Below are positions 1 through 9,243 of a stretch of DNA of 64,000 bases, piece after piece. The translations under genes and the position numbers were made by a program. Where the stretch lies: the NCBI RefSeq assembly GCF_047922965.1, contig NZ_CP150481.1:4340001-4404000 (forward strand), read 5' to 3'. Source of the stretch: Neptunicella plasticusilytica. GTDB taxonomy: Bacteria > Pseudomonadota > Gammaproteobacteria > Enterobacterales > Alteromonadaceae. The stretch's first letter is position 1; each line of letters opens with the position of its first letter. Below the pieces are notes generated by a model. The model saw nothing but the letters and a program-made list of their open reading frames with translations, made no database searches and was not told where the DNA came from.

Positions 1-1
1 G

Positions 2-634
2 GTTGACGAGGCGCAAAACCTGCCGCTGGAATCGATTGAAGAACTGCGCATGCTGTCTAACTTCCAGGTAAGCGGTAAACCATTATTGCAGAGCTTTTTA
101 CTCGGACAGGAAGAACTGCAGGACATTATTAAAGCCCCGAATATGGAGCAATTCCGGCAACGCATAGTCGCCTCTTGTCATTTAACCGCATTGAGCGAGG
201 AGGAATGCAAAAACTATATTGAATTCCGACTCCATCATGCCGGCTGGAATGGCAGCAGTTTATTTAGCGATAGTGCTTTTAAAGCCATTTATGACTTTAC
301 CGGTGGTGTGCCCCGAAGAATCAACACCTTTGTCGATCGGGCGTTATTATTTGGCTTTCTTGAAGAACTGGAATTTCTGGATGCGGATGATATTGAAGCC
401 GTTACCAAAGAAGTCGCTGACGAGATGTTTGTCCAAAAAGATAAGGATATCCCGTTACAAGAGGCCAATGTGGCACCGGATATTAAGGACGTTAATTATT
501 ATAAATCCATGTTGCTAGAGCTTGTCGATACCCTCGACAACACCATTAACCAGAAAATTAAATTAACCCGTTATATTGATAAGTTGTTGAAAAAGAAATA
601 TAAAACCTATATTCGGCTGAAATCTGACGAATAA
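2..634 (+). CDS. XrtA-associated AAA ATPase (partial, 5' end outside window)
   Basis: The reading frame is open from the window edge and begins inside the Walker B strand (VDEAQ), so the Walker A part lies upstream of the window. After Walker B come a sensor-1 segment, the lid domain and a GGVPRRIN sensor-2 arginine motif, followed by a charged tail rich in Lys. This is the ExeA/GspA-like ATPase subfamily found in PEP-CTERM/XrtA EPS loci (TIGR03015 type). Its role is not established; by family it is a cytoplasmic or inner-membrane ATPase thought to help assembly or secretion. The first internal Met is at 50, but the Walker B residues precede it, so 50 is not the true start. The stop codon at 632-634 sits in the loop of a short perfect hairpin. 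Confidence 0.88.
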   Translation, partial: VDEAQNLPLESIEELRMLSNFQVSGKPLLQSFLLGQEELQDIIKAPNMEQFRQRIVASCHLTALSEEECKNYIEFRLHHAGWNGSSLFSDSAFKAIYDFTGGVPRRINTFVDRALLFGFLEELEFLDADDIEAVTKEVADEMFVQKDKDIPLQEANVAPDIKDVNYYKSMLLELVDTLDNTINQKIKLTRYIDKLLKKKYKTYIRLKSDE

Positions 635-641
635 TTCGTCA
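625..641 (+). terminator. Short hairpin spanning the ATPase stop codon
   Basis: TGACGAA and TTCGTCA form a 7-bp perfect stem with the TAA stop codon as the loop. No clear T-tract follows, so it is at best a weak terminator or an mRNA 3'-end stabiliser. Confidence 0.25.
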
Positions 642-784
642 GTTAATATAATCATAACCAAAAGTCGGCCGAAAAAGCATAACGGAACTTGTGGTAAAGA
701 AACGAGTTCTAAGCGGTAAGGATCTGGTGATCCTGGATAAAAATAATAATGACATGCAGTTAGGCTTTATTTGGGGATAGGCTA

Positions 785-946
785 ATGAAAATAGTAAACA
801 ACAGCTACCACAAGGTAACCACTTTAGGAGAGCGATCGGAAGGCTCTCGCAGACAAGCTTACTACCATGGAAAGTACCGGCGAGAGATCTTTTATATCGG
901 TTTGTCGGTTATTTTGCTTGTTGTGGCAGCCGGGCTGACTAGCTAG
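785..946 (+). CDS. Possible small single-pass membrane protein (53 aa)
   Basis: An ATG at 785 follows a GGGGA ribosome-binding-like sequence with about 7 nt spacing and opens a 53-codon frame ending at TAG 944-946. The first 35 residues are polar and Arg/Lys/Tyr-rich. The last 18 form one hydrophobic segment (IGLSVILLVVAAGLT), giving a positive-inside single transmembrane helix at the C terminus. It lies in the 319-base gap between the ATPase and the convergent outer-membrane gene, where nothing else is visible. I do not recognise the family. The membrane-helix pattern and ribosome binding site favour a real gene, but the evidence is modest. Confidence 0.4.
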   Translation: MKIVNNSYHKVTTLGERSEGSRRQAYYHGKYRREIFYIGLSVILLVVAAGLTS

Positions 947-953
947 CCGGAAG

Positions 954-2558
954 TCAGAAATTATAAGTCAGACTAGCAGAAATACGCTTATCTATCAGTG
1001 TATTACTTGGCTGACTGGAATCTCTATCTAGATAGCGCAAATTGACGCTAGTGGTTATATTTCGTCCTAACTCTTTGGTTAGCCCCAAACCGACCGTTTG
1101 AGTTTTGTCTGGCACTTCTTCTGTTTCAAACTGATATTCAGCTACATTGGCAGAAAAATTAACGTCTGTGGTTCGATTTAACTTATAAATTGCACGAATT
1201 GCTATACTTTGATTGTCGCGTTGCCGATTGGATTCAAGATAGTCTGTACTGCCTTTATTAGCCCCAATTCCCAAAGTCAGCTTACGACGGGTCCAGCTCA
1301 AGTCGATATTGGCGCTTTTGCGTAAATACACTTCTTCTGATAGTTCAGGTACTTGCTGCTGAAAGTCAAAGCTCTGTTCTCCGGGCAGCAATTCATAGCC
1401 TACCTCTGGCTGAAAGCAATTTTCAAATTGCGTATCACCTACCGGACAGACTATCACCATATCTACATTATTCTGGGTAATACGCGAACGTGTAGTAATG
1501 CTCTCGTGATATCCAATTAAGGTGCGAATATCACGAGTACTATGAATAAGACTAAAGTCATAGGAATCACCATAAAAGCGTTTTCCATAATTGGCGCCGA
1601 TAGAAGTACGACTGCTAAATGCCCATTTCAGATCAAGACCTAAATAATCCTGCTCCTGATCATTTAATGATTTCTCGATGCGATTGACCGTCACAGTAAT
1701 ATATCGACTGTCGGAGACAAACCATTCTAGTCCAGCACCATAACTGGTTTGATCGTATGCGTCAGAAAACTCGACTCGATTTGAGCCGAATTCATTTTTT
1801 TCGTCTTGGCCGGTTAAAACAAAACGCAAGTCTTTCATAAATAACGGGAATGAAAACTTGGCATTAACTACTCGTGACTCAAAGTCATCGCTAACTTCAC
1901 GCTTGGTATTATTATAAGACGCTGAAATATTCCAATCGACATAACGAATATTTTTGCCACGATAGAAACGTACATTTGCACCGTAGGTTTCGTTGTTAAA
2001 GCCAGGAGTGTCAGGTCCTTCGATTGCGTCAGCTTCCGATTTTGAAGCTTGCCCCCCCATATCCATACCAAACCACACTGGATTGGGTAGAGAAAATAGC
2101 AGTGAGCCAGACATACGTCTTACTTTAGTAAAGCGTTCGGGGGCAGTGACCGTGCTGGATGATAACGAATCAGAAGGATCGCGAACTAAATAGTCCTGAT
2201 CAGCCATAAGCTGAAACTTTAGCAGATTATCCAGAAATTCACTTTTGGCATTTACCCCATAACTGGTATAGCTACGCGCCTTACTCAGTTCATCATCATT
2301 AGGCAATATTCGGGTATGCTTGACAGAAAATGATCCATCCACCTTATGACCATCAAAAATGGCATTCAGTTTTGGCTCTAACGAAAGCACCTCATCTTTT
2401 GCCGTCACGCCATTTTCAAAGGTTCGGTCATAAGCGTCCAGCCTGGTTTCAATCGCAGGCGCAAAACGCCAGTCAGCCTGAACATAAAAACTGCTAAAAG
2501 ATAAAATTGTGAGAACAAAAAGGCGTTTTAATTTTAGTTTTGGTAGCTCGGACCGCAC
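954..2558 (-). CDS. XrtA-system outer-membrane beta-barrel protein
   Basis: Likely a secreted outer-membrane barrel of the TIGR03016 family (PEP-CTERM/XrtA-associated), a candidate partner of the export lipoprotein for passing EPS through the outer membrane. An N-terminal signal peptide (KLKLKRLFVLTILSF, cleavage near YVQA) is followed by about 500 residues of alternating polar/hydrophobic strands with aromatic ends. The protein ends in YNF, a typical terminal-Phe barrel signal. I chose the GTG at 2558: it lies just beyond the kinase stop codon and 8 nt after GGAGAG. The frame is also open to an ATG at 2588, which would overlap the kinase by 29 nt and lengthen the n-region. It is the last gene of the minus-strand operon, downstream of the kinase. 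Confidence 0.8.
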   Translation of the reverse strand: MRSELPKLKLKRLFVLTILSFSSFYVQADWRFAPAIETRLDAYDRTFENGVTAKDEVLSLEPKLNAIFDGHKVDGSFSVKHTRILPNDDELSKARSYTSYGVNAKSEFLDNLLKFQLMADQDYLVRDPSDSLSSSTVTAPERFTKVRRMSGSLLFSLPNPVWFGMDMGGQASKSEADAIEGPDTPGFNNETYGANVRFYRGKNIRYVDWNISASYNNTKREVSDDFESRVVNAKFSFPLFMKDLRFVLTGQDEKNEFGSNRVEFSDAYDQTSYGAGLEWFVSDSRYITVTVNRIEKSLNDQEQDYLGLDLKWAFSSRTSIGANYGKRFYGDSYDFSLIHSTRDIRTLIGYHESITTRSRITQNNVDMVIVCPVGDTQFENCFQPEVGYELLPGEQSFDFQQQVPELSEEVYLRKSANIDLSWTRRKLTLGIGANKGSTDYLESNRQRDNQSIAIRAIYKLNRTTDVNFSANVAEYQFETEEVPDKTQTVGLGLTKELGRNITTSVNLRYLDRDSSQPSNTLIDKRISASLTYNF

Positions 2559-2559
2559 G

Positions 2560-3459
2560 CTATTCACTCTCCGTACTATAATAGCCATAACCGTAGCCGT
2601 ACCCCTGCGCCTGATTACCTTTTTGTGACTTATTCACCACGAAACCTTTAGCCATATCCGGATTAAGCTGCTCCACCGCCGTCGAGATATCCGCTAATTT
2701 AGTCTTGCCTTCCTCTATCACCACTACGGCTTGACCGGCTAAATTGGTCATAATGGCCGTTTCGTTAATACCTAGCAATGGTGGTGAATCAAAAATAACC
2801 ACCCGGTCAGAGTACCGTGTCGCGAACTCATTAACGATATCCAGCATTTTTTCACTGGCCAGCATTTCAGTGGAAAGGTGGTGAGATTTCCCCGCCGGGA
2901 TAATCCGCAACTTCTCTACATTAGTGTGGTATATCACATCAGAAATATCGTCGACTTCTCCTAACAGATATTCCATTAAGCCATTATCGTAGGTGACTCC
3001 CAACGTTTTCATTACATTGGGCCGCAGTACATCGGCATCCACCAGTAACACTGTCTTATCTTGCTCAAGTGCGATACTCAATGCCAGATTTACCGCTGTA
3101 AAGGTCTTACCTTCATTGGGGTTAGCGCTAGAAACCATAATAATATTGCTATTGTTTAGCGTTTTGGATAATGGACCAAAAGCGTTACTGAGGACTTTGC
3201 GCTTTATTGCTCTAAATTCTTCACCAATAGAATGTTTAATCGAGTTGGGCGTAACAAAATACTTGTCATCAAGATTCAGCTGCAGGTAGGCCCGATCTTT
3301 GGTTGAACCATTTTCCACTTCAGCAGCGACTCTGTTTTCAGTCTCGACAACAACATTTTGTTTAGCCGCTACCTCTGCGTCCAGATTCGCTTTTTCTTCA
3401 CTGGCTTTTTTATCCGCTTCCGCTTTCTGTCTTTTTAATGCTCTTTCAATAGTACTCAC
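2560..3459 (-). CDS. XrtA-associated tyrosine autokinase (BY-kinase, CpsD/Wzc-C-like)
   Basis: A bacterial tyrosine kinase that controls polymerisation and export of the EPS together with the chain-length protein encoded just upstream. Residues 1-60 are Lys/Glu/Ala-rich and probably helical. The P-loop is at about 111-120 (PNEGKT, Lys118), Walker A' at 138-142 (LLVDAD) and Walker B at 221-227 (VIFDSPP). The C-terminal tail (about 286-295) carries the alternating Gly-Tyr cluster expected of autophosphorylated kinases. The length of 299 aa fits a free-standing kinase of the TIGR03018 type rather than a Wzc fusion. Its ATG overlaps the chain-length gene stop by 4 nt (ATGA), implying translational coupling. 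Confidence 0.92.
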   Translation of the reverse strand: MSTIERALKRQKAEADKKASEEKANLDAEVAAKQNVVVETENRVAAEVENGSTKDRAYLQLNLDDKYFVTPNSIKHSIGEEFRAIKRKVLSNAFGPLSKTLNNSNIIMVSSANPNEGKTFTAVNLALSIALEQDKTVLLVDADVLRPNVMKTLGVTYDNGLMEYLLGEVDDISDVIYHTNVEKLRIIPAGKSHHLSTEMLASEKMLDIVNEFATRYSDRVVIFDSPPLLGINETAIMTNLAGQAVVVIEEGKTKLADISTAVEQLNPDMAKGFVVNKSQKGNQAQGYGYGYGYYSTESE

Positions 3460-5066
3460 ACTAAACTCTCCAGCAAGTGAAGGGGTAAGCCACCATAAAC
3501 CAACTCCATCGTCACGATACCAATATAGATAGCCAACAGAACTGAACTGGATAAGGAAAATATAATAATTCGGCGTTTGTTAGCACTTAATAACTTTGCC
3601 GCATCAATGTGCGACACAGCTCCCAATACCGGAATATTAAAATGTTCAGTTAATTGGCGATAACTAAATACCACCGGATTGATCTGGCTAACTAAAAAGG
3701 CAATACCTAAACCCGATCCAAAACCGACTATCAGTATCAAGGTGTAAAAAATCATCCGATTCGGACCCGAAGGCTTAGTCGGTAATCGTGGTGGGTCAAT
3801 AATTCGGAATTGAATGTCGTCCGAGGTAGCTTCGGCCTTGCGCGACAACTCAGCCGAATCTTTACGACTTAATAATTCAAGATACTTGGACTTAATAATC
3901 CCGTAATCACGATTCAAGCCTTGAAATTCAGCTTCAATTAACGGAATAAGATTAATTTTTTCTTCCAGAGTCTGAACATCAGCTTTATAGGTTTGAACGC
4001 GCACTTCTATCGAGGCGATCTCACTTTCAAGATTGGCGACGTTAATTTTCATTTCCTGATAAACCGGATTCTGGTTGACGTTACCAAACTGACTGAACGA
4101 TCCGGTCGTAGTCGCCGCCTGACTCATGGCCTCAATCTGCTTTTTGCGGTCTTCTTTTAAGCGGGCTAACAAACCTTTAATTTTGATTACATCAGGATGC
4201 TGTTCAGTATATTGGATAAGCAGCTCATCCAGACGTGCCTGCTGGGCCTCAATACGGCTATCATATTGGGTACTGATCCCCGGATTAGTATCGATATCAG
4301 GCGCAGGAGAGGCCAGACCGAATACCGGCTCCTCACCGGCAAGCTGCGCTTTGGCTGATGCCAACTGGGAATTTAGTTCTTTTAAGCGTAATTCAGCTTC
4401 CTGTAACTGAGCTTTTTGTGCCTGCAAACGCGTGTAATAATCACCGGTATCACCTGGGGCTTTATCCATGCGGGTGCGCTTGAATTCCGCCAGTCGTTGT
4501 TCGGATTCCAGCAAACGCTGCTCGTATTCGTTAATTTGCCGATTAATAAATTCCTCGGCAGAATCACTACTCTTACGGTTTGAACCTAAAGAGGTTTCAA
4601 CAAACTCATTTAAGGTGATTTGTACTATCTTTTGCGACAATTCAGGAGTGGAAGATGGGTAACTGATGGTATAAATATTATCTTCACGGGTACTGCTCAA
4701 GCTGATATTTTTATCCAGTTCGTCAATCACTTCATCCAGGTCTTGCTGTGTCTTGGCAGTGATATCCAAATCAGCTTCTCTGGCGATTTTTTCCAGCGTA
4801 GGACGACTTAATAAGGTCCTGGCCACCAAATTCACTTGTTGCTCCGGATCGTTATATACCGCCAGTCCCCTTAACAATGGCCGTAGCAAACTATTGGTAT
4901 CTACAAAAACTCTGGCCGATGATTCATATTCATCAGGCATGGAGGCAACAAGGCCCCATCCAATCGGGCAAATAAGCCAGGACGAAATAATAATGTAACG
5001 CTTCTTGATCCAAATTCCTTTTAAGAAGGTGACTACCTGATCAAGCGCTTGCTGAATTCCCATCAT
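3456..5066 (-). CDS. XrtA-system polysaccharide chain-length determinant (Wzz-like)
   Basis: An inner-membrane polysaccharide co-polymerase expected to set EPS chain length and to dock the tyrosine kinase. One transmembrane segment lies near residues 23-45 and another near 440-465, with an extra hydrophobic segment at about 498-522. Between them is a large periplasmic region with long coiled-coil stretches (about 165-240 and 300-400, rich in Glu/Gln/Leu/Lys). A Pro-rich motif (DPPRLPTKPSGPNR) precedes the second membrane segment, as in Wzz proteins. The length of 536 aa matches TIGR03007 proteins. ATG-ATG gives two possible starts three bases apart. Confidence 0.92.
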   Translation of the reverse strand: MMGIQQALDQVVTFLKGIWIKKRYIIISSWLICPIGWGLVASMPDEYESSARVFVDTNSLLRPLLRGLAVYNDPEQQVNLVARTLLSRPTLEKIAREADLDITAKTQQDLDEVIDELDKNISLSSTREDNIYTISYPSSTPELSQKIVQITLNEFVETSLGSNRKSSDSAEEFINRQINEYEQRLLESEQRLAEFKRTRMDKAPGDTGDYYTRLQAQKAQLQEAELRLKELNSQLASAKAQLAGEEPVFGLASPAPDIDTNPGISTQYDSRIEAQQARLDELLIQYTEQHPDVIKIKGLLARLKEDRKKQIEAMSQAATTTGSFSQFGNVNQNPVYQEMKINVANLESEIASIEVRVQTYKADVQTLEEKINLIPLIEAEFQGLNRDYGIIKSKYLELLSRKDSAELSRKAEATSDDIQFRIIDPPRLPTKPSGPNRMIFYTLILIVGFGSGLGIAFLVSQINPVVFSYRQLTEHFNIPVLGAVSHIDAAKLLSANKRRIIIFSLSSSVLLAIYIGIVTMELVYGGLPLHLLESLV

Positions 5067-5139
5067 AATTTATTACTACTACGGCTCAGTGATTATTAAA
5101 ATAGTTAGAAATTATACCTGTTCTAAACCAGATTAGAAT

Positions 5140-5769
5140 CTAAAACCAGGCTTCCGGAATAATCAAAATATCACCAGGCAGAATATCCACATTGGCAGAA
5201 ATCTCCCCGTCTTTAATCAGTGACTGCAGATAAACCGAATATTCTTTTTGCTCCCCGTCAACAACTCGAATTAACTTGGCTCCATCGCCATCGGCAAACT
5301 GCGTCAATCCACCTACCTGAATCATTAAATCCAGTAATGTCATATCTTCAGCATAACTGACCGACTTCGGATTGGTTGCTTCGCCGATCACTCGTACTTG
5401 TTCACTGAAAGGTCCATTAAATCGACTCAGGCTGACAGTCACAATAGGATCACGAATATATTTGGATAACACTTTCTCAACATCACGGGCCAGTTGAGTT
5501 GGCGTTTTACCCGTCACCGGAATATCTTCAACCAGCGAGGTGGTAATCTTTCCATCAGGGCGAACGACAAAAGCGCCTGATACTTCCGGGTTGCGCCATA
5601 CAAAAATATTTAAGTTATCACCAGGACCGATCAAATAATTGTAATCATTTACTGATGTAGTGAGTGACGCATGAGTGGTGGCAGGTGGAAGGGTATTTGT
5701 ACTGCAGCCTCCGACTAAAGCCGCAAATAAAAACATGCAGGCAACAGGTGTTATTTTTGTTTTCATCAT
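5140..5769 (-). CDS. XrtA-system polysaccharide export lipoprotein (Wza-like)
   Basis: A periplasmic/outer-membrane export protein of the Poly_export/SLBB class (TIGR03027 type). It has a signal peptide with a lipobox ending LVGGC, then the Poly_export domain beginning YLIGPGDNLNIFVWRNPEVSG, followed by an SLBB-like beta-grasp domain (VRVIGEATNPKSVSY) and ending ILPGDILIIPEAWF. At about 210 residues it is far shorter than E. coli Wza, lacking the D4 helix. The outer-membrane pore is therefore probably supplied by the barrel protein at 954-2558. I prefer the ATG pair at 5769/5766, which gives a compact signal peptide after GGAAA; the frame also opens with an ATG at 5784. First gene of the minus-strand operon. 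Confidence 0.9.
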   Translation of the reverse strand: MMKTKITPVACMFLFAALVGGCSTNTLPPATTHASLTTSVNDYNYLIGPGDNLNIFVWRNPEVSGAFVVRPDGKITTSLVEDIPVTGKTPTQLARDVEKVLSKYIRDPIVTVSLSRFNGPFSEQVRVIGEATNPKSVSYAEDMTLLDLMIQVGGLTQFADGDGAKLIRVVDGEQKEYSVYLQSLIKDGEISANVDILPGDILIIPEAWF

Positions 5770-5784
5770 GTACAGTTTCCACAT

Positions 5785-5946
5785 CTAGTCAAATAAAAAA
5801 TAAAATTAGCTTAGTTTTAACAGATTCAATAAGATTAGCAACCTTAAACAAACTGAAAAGCGCTAGATAAAAAGAATTATCTCAACCAGTTATAAAAATA
5901 TTCTTTATTTTGAAAGTTATAAGTATAAAAAATTGCGAGAGCCTTA
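5785..5946. promoter_or_regulatory. Divergent intergenic region between export and biosynthesis operons
   Basis: These 162 AT-rich bases separate two head-to-head operons and must hold promoters for both. Several TATAAA/TATAAG-like hexamers occur at 5893-5935 but no convincing -35 partner at standard spacing. No sigma-54 GG-N10-GC signature is seen on either strand. The boundary is inferred from gene orientation only. Confidence 0.45.
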
Positions 5947-7356
5947 ATGGGACCAAGAAAAGGAAAGCAGGTTAGACGCTCCAATATACTCGTCATCCTT
6001 GAAGCGATGATCATTGCGTATGTGGCACATTTAGCCAATTGGGTGGTGTCGCAAATAGCCGTTGAAGCTATACCACCCGAAAATGATGTATTGGCAATTA
6101 ATATTGCCCTTATCGTTATCCTGGTACAGTTATCGGCGCTATCTGTCGGTTTATATGAAACAAAACTGAGAGAATCTTTCCGGGGGATATTGCGCCGGAT
6201 CTTCGTCAGTGTGGCCATCAGCTATTTTGTGATGGAACTCCTTACCAGTACCTTGCTGCATAACCTGAGTATGCACACCTACTATCTACCGGTGACTTCC
6301 GGACTGATTATTTTGGCACTGTCCTTGTTCCGCTATTTTTCCAATAAAATGGGTGCTTTGGGTCTAGGTAAAAACCGTATTATTGTGATTGGTGCCGGTG
6401 AAAGAGCCGCTATCATTGAGCAACGTATGCGTCGCGACGTCGATAGATTGGGTTTTGAATTAGCCGGTTTTATTCCCATGCCGGGCGATAATCGTGAAAA
6501 CGGCATCAAACAGGAACAACTGGTTGAGGTGGAAATTGACGATAATTTCCGCACTTATTTGACCGATAACGATATCGAAGAAATTGTCATTGCCTGCGAC
6601 CAGAGACGTGGCACATTACCGATAGATGTGCTGTTCGACTGTCGGGTGAGAGGCATCGAAATTGTCGATATTCTGGATTTTATGGAACGGGAATCCGGTC
6701 AGATAGCTGTTAACATGATTTACCCCAGCTGGGTTATCTATTCTAACGGTTTTCATACTCACAACTACCTGCGTGATGCATTAAATTATGTGATCAACGC
6801 ATTCCTGGCCTTATTTGTATTGTTGTTCACCTGGCCGCTAATGTTGTTGACAGTGATGGCCATCTGGATCGAAGACGGTATCCGCGCGCCGATTCTATAT
6901 CGTCAAGATCGAATTGGTCTCAACGGTGCGGTATTCCGAATCATCAAATACCGCAGCATGGGTCTGGATGCCGAGAAAGACGGTGCCAAATGGGCTTCCA
7001 AGAATGATTCACGGACAACAAAAGTAGGCAATGTCATCCGTAAATACCGGATTGATGAGTTGCCCCAGTTGATGAATGTATTACGCGGCGAAATGGGCTT
7101 TATCGGCCCTCGACCTGAACGTCCTGAATTTGTCGAGGAACTTATCCGCGAAATCCCCTATTACAACCAGCGACACAATGTGCGTCCCGGCTTGGCTGGC
7201 TGGGCACAATTAAATTATCCTTATGGGGCCAGTGTTGAAGATTCGATGGAAAAACTTAAATTCGATCTTTATTACGTTAAACATCAAAGTTTAATGCTGG
7301 ATCTGCTGATCCTGATCCGTACAGTCGAAGTGGTGTTATTCGGAAAGGGGCGATAA
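5947..7356 (+). CDS. XrtA-system initiating sugar transferase (EpsB/WbaP-like)
   Basis: A polyprenol-phosphate sugar-1-phosphate transferase predicted to start the repeat unit by moving a hexose phosphate from UDP-sugar to undecaprenyl phosphate. Four hydrophobic segments lie within residues 12-130. A Rossmann-like CoA-binding-type region follows (IIVIGAGERAA near 145). From about 275 comes the bacterial sugar transferase domain with a membrane hairpin, YRQDRIGLNGAVFRIIKYRSM, the DELPQLMNVLRGEM segment and the IGPRPERPEF motif typical of catalytic cores. Length and layout match TIGR03013. The next gene's ATG overlaps its stop codon by one base (TAATG). Confidence 0.93.
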   Translation: MGPRKGKQVRRSNILVILEAMIIAYVAHLANWVVSQIAVEAIPPENDVLAINIALIVILVQLSALSVGLYETKLRESFRGILRRIFVSVAISYFVMELLTSTLLHNLSMHTYYLPVTSGLIILALSLFRYFSNKMGALGLGKNRIIVIGAGERAAIIEQRMRRDVDRLGFELAGFIPMPGDNRENGIKQEQLVEVEIDDNFRTYLTDNDIEEIVIACDQRRGTLPIDVLFDCRVRGIEIVDILDFMERESGQIAVNMIYPSWVIYSNGFHTHNYLRDALNYVINAFLALFVLLFTWPLMLLTVMAIWIEDGIRAPILYRQDRIGLNGAVFRIIKYRSMGLDAEKDGAKWASKNDSRTTKVGNVIRKYRIDELPQLMNVLRGEMGFIGPRPERPEFVEELIREIPYYNQRHNVRPGLAGWAQLNYPYGASVEDSMEKLKFDLYYVKHQSLMLDLLILIRTVEVVLFGKGR

Positions 7357-8198
7357 TGGCCAAACTATCGCCCACCATTAATGCCATGACAGTAGATGTC
7401 GAAGATTTTTTTCAGGTGTCGGCCTTTGACAAGGTCATCTCACCCAATCACTGGCAAAATTACCAACCCCGTGTAGCAGATAATACTTATCGATTAATGG
7501 ATCTGTTTGACAAACATCAGGTTAAATCGACATTTTTTGTGCTTGGATGGGTGGCAGAACGTTTTCCGGAATTGATTAAAGATATCCATGCCCGCGGGCA
7601 CGAAGTCGCCAGCCATGGCTATGCGCACCGGCGAGCGACTGAACAGACTCAGGATGTATTTCATCAGGATGTAGCCCGCTCTAAAGATCATCTTGAACAA
7701 CTGTTGGGAGAACCCATATTGGGTTATCGCGCCCCAAGTTTTTCAATCAGTTACGATAATCAATGGGCATTTGAAACGCTGGTCGAATTAGGCTTCAAGT
7801 ACAGTTCCAGCACCTATCCCGTCAAACATGATTTATACGGTACTCCGGATTGGCCGAGGTTTGCTTATCGCAGACCCGAGAATATAACCGAAATTCCCAT
7901 TCCAACCTTAAAATTGTTAGGTCGGCAAATGGCAATTGGAGGTGGCGGGTATTTTCGCTTATATCCTTACAGTTTGTCGCGAACACTGATTAAAAAATAT
8001 CTGAAGGCTGAAAAACAGCCCTATTCATTTTATTTCCATCCATGGGAAATCGATCCCGATCAGCCAAGAGTGTCAGGAGCATCATGGAAGTCCAATTTTA
8101 GGCACTATATCAATCTAAACAAAACCTTTGGAAAGTTGGAACAACTGCTGGTGGACTTTAACTGGTCAACCATGAAGGATGTCTACGGAGTAAGCTAG
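7356..8198 (+). CDS. XrtA-system polysaccharide deacetylase (NodB + DUF3473)
   Basis: Predicted metal-dependent N-deacetylase acting on the EPS or its lipid-linked unit. The NodB core is clear: the first motif is MTVDVEDFFQ (Asp14, Glu16, Asp17), the zinc-binding motif SHGYAH gives His87 and His91, and GYRAPSFSI provides the catalytic Arg region. The C-terminal DUF3473 part includes YFHPWEID. The 280-residue length fits TIGR03006, the deacetylase restricted to XrtA loci. There is no signal peptide, which is usual for this family. Translation is coupled to the sugar transferase by a one-base overlap. Confidence 0.93.
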   Translation: MAKLSPTINAMTVDVEDFFQVSAFDKVISPNHWQNYQPRVADNTYRLMDLFDKHQVKSTFFVLGWVAERFPELIKDIHARGHEVASHGYAHRRATEQTQDVFHQDVARSKDHLEQLLGEPILGYRAPSFSISYDNQWAFETLVELGFKYSSSTYPVKHDLYGTPDWPRFAYRRPENITEIPIPTLKLLGRQMAIGGGGYFRLYPYSLSRTLIKKYLKAEKQPYSFYFHPWEIDPDQPRVSGASWKSNFRHYINLNKTFGKLEQLLVDFNWSTMKDVYGVS

Positions 8199-8199
8199 C

Positions 8200-9240
8200 T
8201 TGTCTCATTTCGTCGTTAAAACCCTTAATTCAGATCAAACACTCCACCAGGCATGGGATCATTTTGTCGATCAATGTGCTAATGGGCATTTTTTTCATCT
8301 TTCCGGCTGGAAAACTGTTATCGAGCAGGCGTACAACCACCAATGCCACTTTCTTTATGCTGAACAGGATGGGAATATTGTTGGCGTGTTACCCCTGGTG
8401 CATCAGAAAAGCCGTTTATTTGGTAATGCGCTGATTTCAACCCCTTTCTGTGTCTATGGTGGCGTAGCCAGCGACAATCCCGAAGTAATGGATTTTCTGG
8501 AACAACAGGCAATTGAATTGGCAGAGCGCCTGCAAGTCGATTATCTGGAATTACGTTATCCCTTCGCGCGCAACAATTCACTGGAGACGCGCAGTCAGCA
8601 TGTTACCTTTGGCTGTGAATTAGGTACAGACGGCGATGCGATCCTGGCCGCGGTTAAAAAGAAACAGCGCGCGGTGATCCGTCATTCGCTTAACAATGAT
8701 TTGGCCTACACAATCAACGACGACGTAGCCCTGTCCTATCAAATCTATTCTGAAAGTGTGCGCAACTTGGGCACTCCGGTTTTCCCCAAGCAATATTTTC
8801 AGATTTTGAAAAAAGTGTTTCAGGATCGATGCGAAGTACTGACCGTCCACCATCAGGATAACCCTGTATCCTCGGTACTGAGTTTTTATTATAAGGGGCA
8901 AGTTCTGCCCTATTATGGCGGCGGCACGCCTGAAGCCCGTAATCTCAAAAGTAATGACTTTATGTATTATCAGCTGATGTGCCATGCACGGGTTGAAAAA
9001 GCTTGCAGCTACTATGATTTTGGACGCAGCAAAATAGATTCGGGTGCGTATAACTATAAAAAGCACTGGGGAATGGATGCCAAACCGCTATTTTATCAAT
9101 ACCACTTGGTCAAGGCGCAGAGTCTACCAAATCTCAGTCCTAACAATCCTAAATACAAATTGTTTATCAGTTTGTGGCAAAAATTACCGATTGGACTCAG
9201 TCGGCTAATCGGGCCATTTTTATCAAAATATTTGGGATAA
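8200..9240 (+). CDS. FemAB-family XrtA-associated acyl/aminoacyl transferase
   Basis: A GNAT-fold protein resembling FemAB peptidyl transferases (TIGR03019 type), proposed to add an amino acid or acyl group to an EPS precursor; the substrate is unknown. Recognisable parts are the N-terminal LYAEQDGNIVGVLPLV strand pair, the central RAVIRHSLNN region and the C-terminal YDFGRSKIDSGAYNYKKHWG motif shared by this family. The start is a TTG at 8200 with GGAG nine bases upstream, because no ATG lies near the expected N terminus. It sits two bases after the deacetylase stop codon, inside the core operon. Confidence 0.88.
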   Translation: MSHFVVKTLNSDQTLHQAWDHFVDQCANGHFFHLSGWKTVIEQAYNHQCHFLYAEQDGNIVGVLPLVHQKSRLFGNALISTPFCVYGGVASDNPEVMDFLEQQAIELAERLQVDYLELRYPFARNNSLETRSQHVTFGCELGTDGDAILAAVKKKQRAVIRHSLNNDLAYTINDDVALSYQIYSESVRNLGTPVFPKQYFQILKKVFQDRCEVLTVHHQDNPVSSVLSFYYKGQVLPYYGGGTPEARNLKSNDFMYYQLMCHARVEKACSYYDFGRSKIDSGAYNYKKHWGMDAKPLFYQYHLVKAQSLPNLSPNNPKYKLFISLWQKLPIGLSRLIGPFLSKYLG

Positions 9241-9243
9241 TTC

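Noticed and set aside
692..780. GTG-started frame between the ATPase and the small membrane peptide
   Set aside because: Reading it base by base hits a stop within about a dozen codons.
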